From contig NW_020170415.1 of the NCBI RefSeq assembly GCF_000524195.1, forward strand, positions 216,310 to 280,309: 64,000 bases of DNA. The letters run 5' to 3'. Positions 10,453-23,119 of the stretch are shown here, piece after piece (position 1 is the first letter of the stretch; every line of letters starts with the position of its first letter). Made by a program: the position numbers and the translations under genes. Below the pieces are notes generated by a model, which worked only from the letters and a program-made list of their open reading frames with translations, searched no databases and was not told where the DNA came from. Origin of the DNA: Echinococcus granulosus (taxonomy: Eukaryota; Platyhelminthes; Cestoda; Cyclophyllidea; Taeniidae).

Positions 10453-13400
10453 ACATTCGCCACCTTGGCTTCAAGGGCAAATTGCCCGCCGCCATCCCGG
10501 TGTTGCATTGTTCGAATATGGCACTGAGGGCCATTAAATTTTCTTCACGATGTCGTCTGCTACCTAACAGCAAAGAATGCACTTACTCATAGACCTGTAT
10601 TACCCCACATCTATTCCACTACTTTATGCTTAACCAGCTTTTTTGTGACAAGCTATGTTAATCTAAAAAAGAAATGCGCGTCACATATTTGTGACGCCTG
10701 GCCCAGGAAATAAAATCAAAGTGTCATATATTTAACGCTGATAGCGTACATTTTAGTCCAAAATAATGAAAGGGCCACATTCAAATCAGTCTGATTTCAA
10801 GAAATACCTTCTTTATTCATTGCAACGATAATTACTCTATTAGTGGACAGTGGTAAGCCCATGCTGTGGTATATTTGGTTCTGGCTACCTCAACAGTGAT
10901 CTAAAAATGCTGCTCTGAGAGAGCCAAAGAAAATGAGCTATGGAATCGAGTGTTCAAAATACTTTGGTCGGTAGCATTTCCAGGAACTCGCTCCTGGGTA
11001 ATGCAGGTTTGGTGAGAAAGAACAGTCCTACTGGAGGGCATAGGATATTTCCCTTTCCCAGTATCCGATTATAGGTGGTAACATTGAAAACTAATGTGAT
11101 GTTCATGACTTACAAACTGTCACAGGTGATGCTCTTTTGTTATGCACGACTGTCAGCGCTTCAATGGAGTTGGAGCAGAGCCATTCGGCACTCCTCCCAC
11201 TCATCCCTTCTACATGCTTAAAAAGCATCAAGTCGATTTTGACAAGGCAGTTCCTATAGGACTAAAGATATTCACTTGATTCGAATAGACAAAAACTTAC
11301 TCCCTTTCATTTTCGTCCATATTTCCTCGGACTTGCTCTGCAGTTTTGCGGTTCCATTTAATGTATACCCATTGAGAGGGCCACAGACGAAAAGGAAGAT
11401 ATTTCCAGCAGCGGTGTGTGACCGAGGGGGTGTCAGTGACATGCATTATCACCTTTTGTGGTATGCCCTAGCTTTTGGCAATGGGTTTATATTTAGTTAT
11501 GAGGCGATCATGTTTTGTACAAGTTTTTCCCAAACAATTGGCATGACCTTTGTATTTGCACGAAAAAATTTGAAAAGTGTACTGAAAAATATGAAACTTT
11601 CAACCGCACACACTGGCAAATGTATACAATGACAGGAAATGCAATGAAACGTGGTAGAAAGAACCTTAATGCCTCAGTGGAAAATCTCCCACCACAGTCA
11701 ACAGAAGGTACATTTCGTTCCTCAGATAACAGCCCTCCAACATTCATGTTTTACTCTCAATCAATCCGCCCTCGAAACGGTCTAGTTCAACATATCTATG
11801 ATGTGTTGGATCAGGTAAAATGGGCTGGAGGTCAAATGCATGTGACCTTGGCGACAAACGGGTTAGAAGACAGTACAAGGAGCAGAAAACATGATTAGCC
11901 TTCTCTAGCTATTTGGACCCTTATGACAATCTCTGATGAGTAAAAGTGCTGGAGTGGATGAAACGGAGTACCATACCAAAACCAGTCATAGGACAAAGAT
12001 GAGGAATGTGACGCTGAAGAAGGTGGTATTTTGCCCCCGGAATGTCAGTCGCAAACGCGCTAACAAGCAGTATCCTCCACTTTTTTTCAGACTAGAATAA
12101 CTTTACTGGATACCTAAAGGGGATTTGATTCACGTTATAGAAGAAAAACATTTGCCTTACTGTGGCCAATAATCACTAAACTAGCAGTCGAGAAGAAGTG
12201 GGATTATCAAGCCGACCGATTTCACCGACATGCGGCGCTTGGGCGATTAAATTAGCGATATTAAAGCTGCGACAAGCGGGTGAAGAAGATGCCGCTACTA
12301 GCACGCAAACTTAAAGACTCCAGTTAATTTTTACTTTTAAACACGAAAATGCCCCTATTTCCTCTTCTTTCACCTCACCTCCTCCTCCCGCTGGCAGCAA
12401 CACTCCCATCAGTCACGCCACTTGCTAATAAAGTTGAACAATAATGCCGTCTTTCATCAGTCTTGTGAGCTGCTGACACCAAGTTTGACATGCTCAAGCC
12501 TGGATCAAATGGCACATTCGCTGTCAAGACACGGTGTAGCTACCGGTCTAACCTACTCAGGTTTACTGTGTCAAAATCCTGGAAAGGATGGGAGAAGTGA
12601 CTGATTTTAAAATAAAAATGTTTCAGTTGTTTATTTTTTGGCAGCATAATGCTTCCTCTTAATAATCCACTTTCATGCTCCTCGAACTCAATGATGGTGG
12701 CCCAATGGTATGAGTCTGCGCAATGAATGGATGAAAGCAAGACGCAACATCGGATAAAAAGAAAGTTAGTTACGATTTCATCGGCTGAATATTATGTAAA
12801 AGTAATCAAAAAATGGAAACTTCTGTGGAGGTTTGATCACTCACAGCAGAAGACCTTTTGAAGAATTTCGGCTGTTGTTCCGTCCTGGCTGGTAGTGAAG
12901 AGTACTGATTGCTGGCACAAAGTTACCTCTGCTACAAGCCGCTAACCCCTTGTATGGGCTAGTAGCTCCCACAACATCTTAAAGAGCAAATCAGGCCTCT
13001 CAGTTTTGTGTTTAGGAGCTAATAAAGTTTTCACTTGGTGCAATGTATAGTGGATCCCTCCAAATTGTAGTTTTCAAGAACATAAGGCCCGCTATTATAC
13101 ATTTCCTTTATAATCGTGTCTCCCAACTACTAAACATCCACTCAAATATCATCTCTGAGCTCCCAAGTGGGTAGTTCCTCTGAGAGGCTAGAATGACCTG
13201 TCAAGGCTTTGATTGGCTGGCCACACTCCAGCCGTCAACTCTGTTGATATTCTGATGCAGCGTTTACTTTTAAAGCAACCTGATTTTATGTCATTTCCTC
13301 AAAGTCTTATTAGGAACTTCAAAAGGTTCACTTTGGATGGAGCAATCGTGATGGTAATTGAACATTTTTGAAATACCTATACATTACGGTCTGTGTACTA

Positions 13401-16400
13401 AAGCATCTATTTTTATAATGAAATAATTTATAATACCTTGATTTGCTTTAAGATTCGCTATTTTTAGGTGTGTTCAAGGTAAACCGGGAATTTTAAGCTC
13501 GTCATACTACGGAAACTGTTTTTTTTTTACTTTACACGCAGTACCTACTGCATCTTATCACTGAAGTTTATGCCTGAAAATCACATTTGGGGGAGAAAAA
13601 ATAGGTAAAAATAGGTAGCACTGTTGTGATAAACCAGGAGAGTCTACTTCACCTCATCATTGGTGCTGGTAGATGCTTAATGCTCGTTCGCCATTCCTGC
13701 AGAAAGATCTTGGCACAGGTCACGCATCGGCCGGGGGTCCCAGATCAGGCGATCTTCACAATAAACATTCAAAGGCATGACATCTCTAGTGGTGGACTGG
13801 GAACCACCACTGACAATCGAACGAAGGGCGAGCCTTGAGGCATGCACATTCAAATGTCAAACCAGTGGACTGGTGAGCGTCCCATTGCCGCATCTTACTG
13901 AGCTCGAAGTGGACTTCAAAGAGTTTTACGCCCTCGTCCCCAAGACACTTCGTTGATTACCACAATTAGCATGTTCCAGGCTGGTATGGGTTGCTGCTGC
14001 TGTCAGGCTTGCGCAGGACCACGGTTGCCAGGCCTGTGTGTCAGATGCCAGTACTCGCATAGTAGGCCACAATCGTCGCTTACCGCTGTAGTAATGGCAT
14101 AACTGTGAAACCGTGCAAAACCGCAATTGCAGAACCCTTCTTAAGTTTGATTTGATTTAAGTGCCTCTTAATTTATTTCCTTTAATTGTTTTATGGAAGC
14201 TAACCTAAGTTTTACCGGTTTTTGAAACAAAAATTGACACATCTTTCTAATAATCAGCCTGCCAGAATTTAGTTTAGCTCCAGTCTTATTCATTTACTCG
14301 TCACTAGAAAAAAAGAAGCATGTCACCCTCTGTTCCCGCAATAATAATTTTTTAACATACTACTATTTGTTATTTGGTATATGGCTTCCACGTCATATGA
14401 TAATAGCTCGGATAGTGTTTGTGACCAATAAAAGTGCAATAACTTCCTTTGTTTATAAGCCTTACTCTATTATCCTCCCTGCGCTCTTCATTAATAAACA
14501 GAGGAGAATTACGGTTAATGCCCGCCCGCATCATTGTTTTCTCAACTGAAGCGACAACCACATTTTGGCGCAATTCTAGCGTGCAAACCGTAGTCCACGA
14601 GCCGAGAGCCATGTATATCAATCAAATGGAGCCTAACCTCTTGACACCTGTCCACTTTGATATACAGTCAAGATCTGAGTTGATGCAGACGAAGTCCCTC
14701 TCTCCGCCCTGCTTAAGGCTAATGTAGATTGACTTTCTTTCCTCAGACTTCGTGGCAGCACTTCACCGTTTTTCTGATGCAGCTGTTGCAAGACGGCAAA
14801 GCGGACCAAAGGGCAAATAACGGTTACCCGTCGATCAGGAAGACGGAAGTATATTGCCTTGCATCAACTGGCCGCCTTTTCTGTTTCATTTACACAGTGC
14901 CTTATCGATTTTCGATTACTTGGTGGAGCTGATGACAGTGTGAGGAATTGATTTATCGATTACCGTAAAGACTTTAACTGGGCGCAGAATTGCCGTCAAT
15001 GGAAGGGATTTTGGAAGCTCTGCAAATATTAAATTCAGATCACGGCGGTACCCGGCTGTCAACACTCGATGACCTTGCCTCCTCACCGGTTACGCTTTGC
15101 AAGACTTCTGTGCACGCCCCTTTGAAACGCCAGTATATTTTAGAAAGTCACCACTTTACTTTGATTGCAGTGCAAAATGCCAGTAATTTTGTCTAGTAAC
15201 ACCTATTAGTGCGTGTCCTCAAAGGATGTGCAATGGGTTTTCAACGTAAGCACTCCGATGTAGGCCTTTAAGGCTACGTTGCCTAAGCAAATGAGTCAAG
15301 GTCACTCGCAAAAGGCAACCCCACACATTACTCAATCGGCTAAGAGATGTACAAAGCCCTTGATTCTAAATATTATACTGCAGTCCTATTAAAACCTTGA
15401 CGTTATCCAGGCCCCAGCTTAGTACACTGAGTCATAACAGCAACTTTCTTTCTTAACCCGATGAATTTTGGAAAGTGATCTATTATAAAAAAGAAATTAA
15501 GGAGAGATCCGAACCAATCGATAAATAAAACGCTGAGCTCGCATGGCTGAGCAATTTGCGAATTCTGAGGAGAATCCACATGTTAGTTACTGTTTAGTTC
15601 AAGGTCACTGAACACGTTTTTAAGTTAGCTGTCAAAAACATCATTATCATATGCTGCTGTTCCCGAAGTTATTTTCCCACTACTGCTTTCTCCTTCAGCT
15701 CTTTAACCTAGAAACTTGCAAAATAACTGTCTGAATTGGTTTCTTTGATAGGTGATGAGTCAACGAAGTCAAATCACACCCATCAGTGTAATCCGAAGGA
15801 TGAAATAAGATCAAGATGGTAAGATTTGAAATCTCTCTTTTTTCCCTAAATTAATGACATGAACAGCTTTGGTTGCACGCCTTCAAGTAAGTTTTGGTTG
15901 TAGCAATGTCATCACAAGAAGTTAAACTAGAAACGAGGTAGGAAGGCCACATAAAATTCGATTGTTTGGCTTATAACATCTTTTGAATTACTCAATGACT
16001 GCTTACCCTGGTGGCTCCCATGTATTCTCCATTCAAATAATGCAGAATCCGTCTGCCGAAACTGATGCACAAAGACCAAGCCCAAGCCTCCAGTACAGGG
16101 GTATGATGATCTCCTCATACAGTGTAGGCTACCATCCCCTGTTTGGAATAAAGCTAATACTAAAATCACCCATCAAGCAGATTGGCTGAGTTTAAGACAA
16201 TAAAGCGGATTTGCAATCCTCTCGACCTTAAGATAGTCGCGATTCCGGACTCATGTGCAATGTAACTTTAAGAGAATATTGCATCATCTGGATCTGTGAA
16301 CTAGGTCACAAGCGTATTAATCGTTGACAGGTTATAGTCAAACCAGCCCTTCTGGATGAGGCAAATATAAAGTGTCATTTTCATCGTTTTTTGTTGTTAT

Positions 16401-17571
16401 AAATCAAAGATTCAGTGGTTTTTTTCCTAAGAGGTGTAAGTCCACTCTTCATCGTACCTTGCCTCACTGAAATGCCAAAATATTAGAATTAGGCTTGTCA
16501 TTTTATGGCTCAATTTTGTTTTCAATTAAAGCTATTACTTTTAAGAGGCAATCTTCATGTTTAAAAAATGAAGAGATTAAGGTTGAGAATCTGGTTACTA
16601 TCTCAGTCCACCCTGCCAAAATTACCAACGAATGCTAGAATCAACTCTTGACTGGCACTAAACATCGAGGACCTCAATCGGGAGGCAAAAAAAGCCAACT
16701 TTAAGATGGTGTTTGAAAATTAATTTGAAAAGTCACCATAAATGGATGTGCATTCTTTCAGGCAAGCAAAACGCTCATAGCTACTGCCATCTCAAGGCAG
16801 GAGACGAGTTAATCACCTATGCCCCCAAAAGAGCCTGATTCTGGTCACTGGCACAGATTTAAAAGGACTAAAACGTAGAAGGCGATTGCGAAGGAGAAGA
16901 ATGAGTCAAAAAATTGAACATCTATGGGCTTTAAACACACCTCTATATTGTGCAACCCTACAATAGGCTAGCTCCATCTTAGTCCCTCCAGAATCAAGTC
17001 CTTTGTTTTACCGAAATTTACCCAAAACCGCTAAACGAAGTGATTTTACTGTAGAAAAACTAGTTTGATCGAAGTGGACTTCGAATTCCATGTCTACAAT
17101 TGATTCGAATTGTAAATCGACGACATCAGTCCAGGGATGAGAGATCGAGGTTTTCATTAAATAAAGGATGAAATCACAGGGGTTCTGCTAAAAAGGCTCT
17201 GTAGAACTGGAAAATTGCGTTGCAGAATTCTTAATGAAAAGAGCTGGGAATCGGCATTCAGCCTTATCAAGGGGCCGTAAAATGAGGCCATCGTTTGGGC
17301 CCGCTTGAGGCAAGTGTGACCTTTTCTCCACCCCTGTTTCATGCTCACGTAAAATCACCATCTTAACAACTCATCTTGCAAAGGCATAATTATCATGTAA
17401 TATTAACTGCTCAAAGGTATGACAGGCAAGAGGGGAGGACAATCTGATTATTGTAGGGGTTAGCCTCATCAAAAGTAATGATAAGCCCTAGTCTTTTAAT
17501 GAAGGGGTAGGAGGGGGACTGATATTGTTCAAAAGTAACCTATTTACAAAGCCAAAAGTATATGTCTAACT
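10453..17571. other. 7-kb gene-poor intergenic block
   Basis: The longest open frame is 127 codons at 11515-11898 (+), partly overlapping a 118-codon frame at 11276-11632. Neither has a recognisable domain, signal peptide or splice structure. The stretch 13626-14130 is locally GC-richer and may hold an old unclassified repeat. Nothing else can be supported. Confidence 0.35.
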
Positions 17572-18240
17572 CTAGCCTCTTTCTGGGGTACTTTTCTCAG
17601 CATTATCACCGATAGCCTCACGATAGGATGGTGGATCCGAGAGATTGTCATAATCCGGCAAGTAGGGTACCTCACTCGGCAGTATGAATCCCTCGGGCGG
17701 TTGTATAGTTTGCTGCCTCGACGACATTTCCTGCGGGGCCAGAATGAAAGCAGAGCTCTGCCTACTCACATCCTCAGCATCCAGTCCATATTTAACGAGG
17801 ACAAAGATCATGGAGTAGACGGAGCACATAAGTGTCGCCAGACACACCCAGTAAGAAGGCAGGTGGCGCTCCTCTCGAGCCTTCATGGAGGTGAGAGCAG
17901 CTATGATGCATGCGAGGATGGTGAAGGCGTTGACACCGAGGAGGAGTACCAGAGTCCATTGGTTGGTGAATACTGCCAAACTAAGGATAGTGGCACCCGA
18001 AAGAAACGCGAGGGCTCCATTCCAATAGCCAAGGGAGTAGGGCGTTGGGGTGGTAACTTCAAAGATACAGAGGAGGGAGGCGAGAATTAAAAAGATTAGC
18101 CCTACAAAGGCATAGTGCAGACGGCTGGTGAGATTTTTGGTGTCAGTGGAGGTCTCCATGCTACTGCTGTTGGTGCGGCTTGTGCGAAATGCAGTGACGA
18201 GAGCGTCGCTAAACGGTAGGCAACAGAGAGGCGTCCTCAT
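17572..18240 (-). CDS. Four-pass membrane protein with C-terminal PPxY motif, single exon
   Basis: An intronless minus-strand gene encoding 222 aa from the first ATG at 18240, or 195 aa from the ATG at 18159. Four hydrophobic helices follow each other (motifs HYAFVGLIFLILASLLCIF, GALAFLSGATILSLAVF, WTLVLLLGVNAFTILACII and VCLATLMCSVYSMIFVLV). Helices 1 and 2 are separated by a short loop, and both termini are probably cytosolic. The cytosolic C-terminal tail is Pro- and Ser-rich and contains DPPSYREAI, a PPxY motif that typically binds WW domains of NEDD4-family ubiquitin ligases, and an upstream YLPDY stretch. The layout resembles small four-pass families such as MS4A or LAPTM, but I cannot assign the family. 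The 5'-most in-frame codons before 18240 lack an ATG. Confidence 0.75.
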   Translation of the reverse strand: MRTPLCCLPFSDALVTAFRTSRTNSSSMETSTDTKNLTSRLHYAFVGLIFLILASLLCIFEVTTPTPYSLGYWNGALAFLSGATILSLAVFTNQWTLVLLLGVNAFTILACIIAALTSMKAREERHLPSYWVCLATLMCSVYSMIFVLVKYGLDAEDVSRQSSAFILAPQEMSSRQQTIQPPEGFILPSEVPYLPDYDNLSDPPSYREAIGDNAEKSTPERG

Positions 18241-19743
18241 CACATGAATGTCGGCAGCGTGACTAACTAGTACCACAACTGCCACCGCCACCGACTGTAG
18301 GTGCTAGTGTTGAGCCCGCGTGAACTTTAAGTTGAGGATTGTGTGGGTAATTGTGGTTTGTGTACTGGAGAGGGCACAACCTGCCGATTTTGAAAGTGTG
18401 CTATTAACAGCCCTCACGAAGTATAAAATGTCCGTATCACTGAAGGAACACCACACGTGACAGTTTGGGAATTATGAAATTAACGGCTTGACGACTGGTA
18501 ATTCCCATTTTTATTATTCTAGCCAGGTCTGGCATGGCACGCACATGTTAATCCAAAAACTGGCCACCATAGCATCAAATCTAGCACCTTTGTTGTGATC
18601 ATAGGTCAACCGACAGGAGGGTAATTCACTGATACATGTCACCAGGATGTTAAGTACTGCTTAAAATTATTACAATTCATTCACTCGTTAAATTGAGTCC
18701 AAACTGTCGAATTGTTCGTGTAGAACACTGCACAAATGAGGCTGCAATCACCAAGAAGCGAATAGGCGGTTCCGAGGAGCTGAATAACCGCGACACTTTG
18801 ATGGTCAACAAACTACTAAATGCCAAATAACTTGTGCTGCCGAAGAAATCTCTAAAGGTGACTCAGTATTAAATTAGAGGAGTCTCTTTTTCTTTCCAGA
18901 TCAGAGAACAAAGTGCCTCATATCTATCTTGCAAATTGACAGTGGATCTTTTGAATTGACTAGTAGTGATTGATAGCGCAGGAGGAGCTGCCTTTAATTT
19001 TTACGAAAAAGAGAAATTTTTCATCTAAAGCAGAGAGTGCATGTCGTTTGGGTCTCCTGATACAGTCTCTTCAGGCAGAAGACTAGAGACCTGTGGATAA
19101 AAATCAGCAGTTCGGACTATCAGTACGGTTGTCTTTTTCCAGTAAGCAGTGGAGCAGATTTCTGTCTCTCGAGATGACACATACAGTCAAGTAGACAGGT
19201 AGGGGGATGAAGAACTCATCTGCTTCTCCTCCCGACGTCACAGCACCTTGAAGGGAGGAGGCGGAGTAAGGAGCGCCGCATGTTGATAATTTAGTGTCTG
19301 AGGCTCACATCCACCCTTGTTAGAGGATAGCAGCACTTCTGAAGCCTCTGAATGTGTCTGTTTCGCATACAAACATTATTTATGCCGTCGGCGGTGGTCT
19401 GCCAATGACCACTTTTGCTCCCATCCAAGCTGTGCAACTTGCTTTGATGGAACCGGATTAAGAGGGTCACTTTTAATTGAGAGAACCGGAAGATTCATTG
19501 ATTTACATCTCATTAACACCTCATTCCTCCGCACCCACCCATTCCAACCCCCACCCGTTAACCCAACTTGAAATTTGTTTTCTTTTGCCTTTTGAAATGT
19601 AGCCTAGCTGCAGAATGTACCACTAAACTCAAACTGGAAGGTATGATGCCTTTACAGAAATTCCATCTCATAGGATCCACATGGGCACATTTTATGAAAT
19701 CAGATGCAATAAAAGTTATGCTTTAAAAGCCCGAGAAAATGAA
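18241..19743. other. Upstream flank of the four-pass gene
   Basis: This stretch presumably includes its promoter. No TATA box is obvious, no other gene is recognised, and only short chance frames occur. Confidence 0.35.
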
Positions 19744-19935
19744 TTGTAGCACTCCGAGGCTTCCTTAGATTCGAGGGGGGGGGGAGAGCATAACACTCGG
19801 GTGGAAGATGCATTTTTAAAGTACGAAAGAGCTTGTAGGGGGCTACTGGCATAGCATGAAGGCCCGATCGCCCAGCTGAGGTACAATGTCGGAGCCTCCA
19901 AGTGGCCCGTTTCCATAAGCGAGAGTAAGGAATGA
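19744..19935 (-). repeat. Solo LTR of the TRIM-like element, minus orientation
   Basis: Read on the minus strand this contains the LTR blocks for 'cgggccttcatgctatgcc', 'agtagccccctac', 'atgcatcttcc' and 'ggaagcctcgg' in family order. A poly-G run of about 11 bases at 19776-19787 interrupts it. Confidence 0.55.
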
Positions 19936-20459
19936 CCAGTTTCATCGACTTTTAGTCATTTAATTTAATGGGAATGGATGAACGTTGGAGACTCGTACAC
20001 TAGAGGCATACGACTAAGTGCAATTCATGATTTGGAACAAAGCTGCATCTAAATGTGATTTTACCTATCCTTAAATGAAAAGTTAGGTAAGGTAGAGTCA
20101 TTTTAATAATCCATTCGCCCACTAATGCTAATTAAATTACTCCATCTGTAAAGTGTCCATTTGAATAGAATCACGGTAATCACAACTAATACGGGATCCC
20201 TGACTTAAACGCCCAACTTTTCAAGGAGACTGCAATACTCAAGTGAACAAAAACAACAAATACAGTGTATCATGAAAAGACTATACTAGCCAAGGATGAC
20301 GTGGAACCAACTAAAATCCCAGAGCAATTATCGCCGCCTTGACAGGCATAAAGGATTCCGCGAACTTTTAATTGACTGGGTTTGAGTTGATGCTAAAAAA
20401 ACCAACGCTCACAAATCAAAAAAATAAATGCATGTATGAGATTTAAGGCATCGTTAAAG

Positions 20460-20619
20460 TGTAGTACGTTGGTTGTTTAACTCTCGGTTTTGATAAAGGG
20501 TCGCCTTGGGTCTCCACCATTGTACCTTCGCCCGAGGGCTGGATCCAGGCCGAGCCAGTAGCCCCAGGCCCGAGTACAGTGCCTTCTTTCGTATTCAGAG
20601 TGAATCATTTCCAGGCACA
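20460..20619 (+). repeat. Solo or truncated LTR of the TRIM-like element
   Basis: It starts TGTAGTACGTTGGTTGTTTA, nearly the same as the 5' LTR start at 20878. It keeps the 'gccgagccagtagcccc' and 'ccttctttcg' blocks and ends near GGCACA. Part of the central LTR is missing. It lies about 260 bp upstream of, and in the same orientation as, the full element. Confidence 0.6.
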
Positions 20620-20877
20620 TTAAGCCTAGTGCAATAAATGAGTTTACCAGCAATTAGTCCCAGATAATCATATGGAATAGCACATATTTACTAATTTTTG
20701 AAACCCTATTTCTTAAGAATATTTTTATGTAAATCAGATTACATTCTGGGAATTATAGTAGCTTACTTTTGTAATAATATTTACTTAGCTGAAAAAAAAT
20801 GTTTCTATTAAAGAACAACTCTTCGGAGTGACCCATTTACAAACATGTGGGCACAAGCGTACGATTTCATGTACAAA

Positions 20878-21929
20878 TGTAGTACGACGGTTGTTTAACT
20901 CTTTGTGCTGGTGAAGAGCCACCTCTGACTTGGCTATTGCAGCACACCGGGTGGGCTGGCCCTCGGGCCATGCCGGTAGCCAAAACACCCTCTGTATGTT
21001 GAGTATACATGCTTCCTGCCCGAGCATTATGTCTTCTTTCGGTCCCAGGGAAGCCCCGGGACGCCACATTGGTGGCAGCGGAAAGCGAGCCCGATCCTAG
21101 AGGACAGCTATCCTGATTTTCAATGCTGCGTGATAAACAGCGGAGCGGGAGAAGTACATAAGCTACGGATGGGAGAATGGCGATGAAATTGACGCCTACC
21201 TTCGGTATTCATCTCAGTTCCGTGTTCTGCAGCAAAGCTATTATCAACTGAAGCAACACTAGCCGTGAACAATCTGGAAGATTCGTTACAGACTTTCCCC
21301 ACCGTACTTGCATAAAGCTGTTGATAAAGTGAATTTGCAATACATCCTCCGTTTCCCTACTAGCTGAATAGAGCCCAGATAGATATGACTGGGCACCTTC
21401 GAAGTGGGAACAACGTGACAAGAAGGAACAGACACGAAGCTTTTCCCCCACGGACCTGTGTTAAATCCCGTCCTTCCTCGCACAAATCTGCTTTTAGGCC
21501 AGTGTTCCTATGTCTATCTATGGACATACATAATAGCCAGCATAATTCCCCGTTCCTGAATCCATTTCCCAAACCGAATGAAACTCCAGTTCCACTTAAA
21601 TTGCCAAGAGGGATCAGTGACGTTGCGGTCAAGTATCTCCTCAGTTGCATAGAAATTTGATGATTGGTGCCAACAATGTTGTGATAGCTGACACGGGAGG
21701 TTGACCAAGGGGAGGGCCGGGGACGACGCTCAAGAGGGAAGAGGGGCAATGTATTTCGACGATCGTTTAACTCTTGGTACTGGTGAAGAGCCTCCTCTAG
21801 CTTGTCCATTGTAGCATGCCGGGTGGGCTGGTATTCTGGCTGTCAGCAGTCCAATTGCCTTCTGTGTATCGAATACATGTCCTGTCCGAGTGTTGTCTTC
21901 TTCCGTCTTCAGGGAAGTCTCGCGACGCT
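20878..21929 (+). mobile_element. Best-preserved TRIM-like non-coding LTR retroelement, copy 2
   Basis: This element has a 191-bp 5' LTR (20878-21068, TG...CA) followed at 21069 by TTGGTGGCAGCGG, which looks like a tRNA primer-binding site. A non-coding internal region of about 680 bp follows. A polypurine tract (about 21732-21745) then precedes a second LTR starting TGTATTTCGACGATCG at 21750 and ending near 21929. The two LTRs align over their full length with scattered substitutions and small indels, so the insertion is not recent. Open frames inside it (for example 21360-21809 on the minus strand) do not encode gag, protease or reverse transcriptase. The structure matches TRIM elements, which must be moved by a partner element. 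Taeniid tapeworms are known to carry such a family (Ta-TRIM). Identity with that family is inferred, not tested. Confidence 0.8.
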
Positions 21930-23119
21930 TGGGATGATGGTGTATGTAAACGAGCTAGTTCTTGAAGTAGAGGGTCACAGGCATTCAGAAGAAAAAGACA
22001 AGTTGACTTAATCACGAGGGTAAGAGTGCGCACATTGCGAATTGAGTTAAAGGTGGGGAGCATGAAGACCCATAGCTGTGCTCTTGATATTTATCGAAGC
22101 ATTAAGCCTAATCTCGGTTAGATTACAAGAACAAACAAATTCACCATCCACTTTAGAAAAATGAAAAATTGCGTTCCTGTTCTAGCATTATAATCAGGTA
22201 AAATTAATGATTGAAATTATAGTCTGTTTAAAATCCGAACGTCTCTCAAATGTACCTCACTAGTTCAAATTACCCAAAACACATGAAGCATTCGATCCCT
22301 TTTTATTTGTGAGATGCTTTAAGCTGGTTTGAAATGGGACCGCTAAGCTGTTCAAAAGTTTCAATTGCATTTCGGATATATTTGTTTATTCATGTCGAAG
22401 ACAATGGACCTCTTTTGAGTATCTCCTTGACCAGTGAGGATAGTTGGGTTTTTGAGGAATGAGCGAAGGTGCAGCTATTTGCTAGCTAGAATCTGCTTTA
22501 ATTTCCTAACGCCTAGATACGCTTTGCAACGAATTCGATTTGAGTAATTTTGCATGTCTCTTTCTAAATGGAATTTTTGTGCCGTTGGTGCTCTTGGGTT
22601 TTATAAATAACTAGGGCTTCAGGATCTTCCAGGCCAGATGCACTGCCGTGGCTAGACTAGTAGTGAATCTCTTAAAATGCGTTTTTGGTTTTGCTTCCCC
22701 ATATGAGGAGTCATACAATCATTCCATTAATTTTTACAGATCGGCCGGCAAGAATTGACTATGGAGGTCGGCTATTTGGAACATCTGAGTATGCTCGTTT
22801 AACTGCTTTTGCAAAAGTTTTTGTTTATATGCTCAACGCTTGCATTGGAAACTGGAGTTAATTTCTTGTTAACTGTTGTTTATTCATCGCCGTGCAATTA
22901 TGGACTCATACGCCCCTATGCTAATATGCGTAAATGTTTGTCAAATAACCACATGTTATTTGTATATCAAAAGTAGCTCTTTATTCAGTCTTTGAGGGCT
23001 TAAGCACGTGCCATGTTTCACCTCCTTTTTGTAAATACGGCGCTACTTGTGAACGCTTATCGGTATCCAAGTCCCCCCTTCGAGTTTGCTCATTATTTGC
23101 TCAAAGTGCTGTGTTCATC
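21930..23119. other. Intergenic DNA upstream of STARD3-like gene
   Basis: No gene is recognised. The last few hundred bases should contain the STARD3 promoter and 5' UTR. No TATA box or other clear element stands out. Confidence 0.35.

Noticed and set aside
11276..11898. Two overlapping plus-strand frames of 118 and 127 codons
   Set aside because: There is no domain, no splice context and no recognisable relative. They are long enough to note but not to call a gene.
17701..18090. 129-codon plus-strand frame antisense to the four-pass gene
   Set aside because: It is a shadow frame. The minus strand encodes four hydrophobic helices and a PPxY motif.
21360..21809. 149-codon minus-strand frame inside the TRIM-like element
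   Set aside because: It covers internal and LTR sequence of a non-coding element and shows no gag, pol or other domain.
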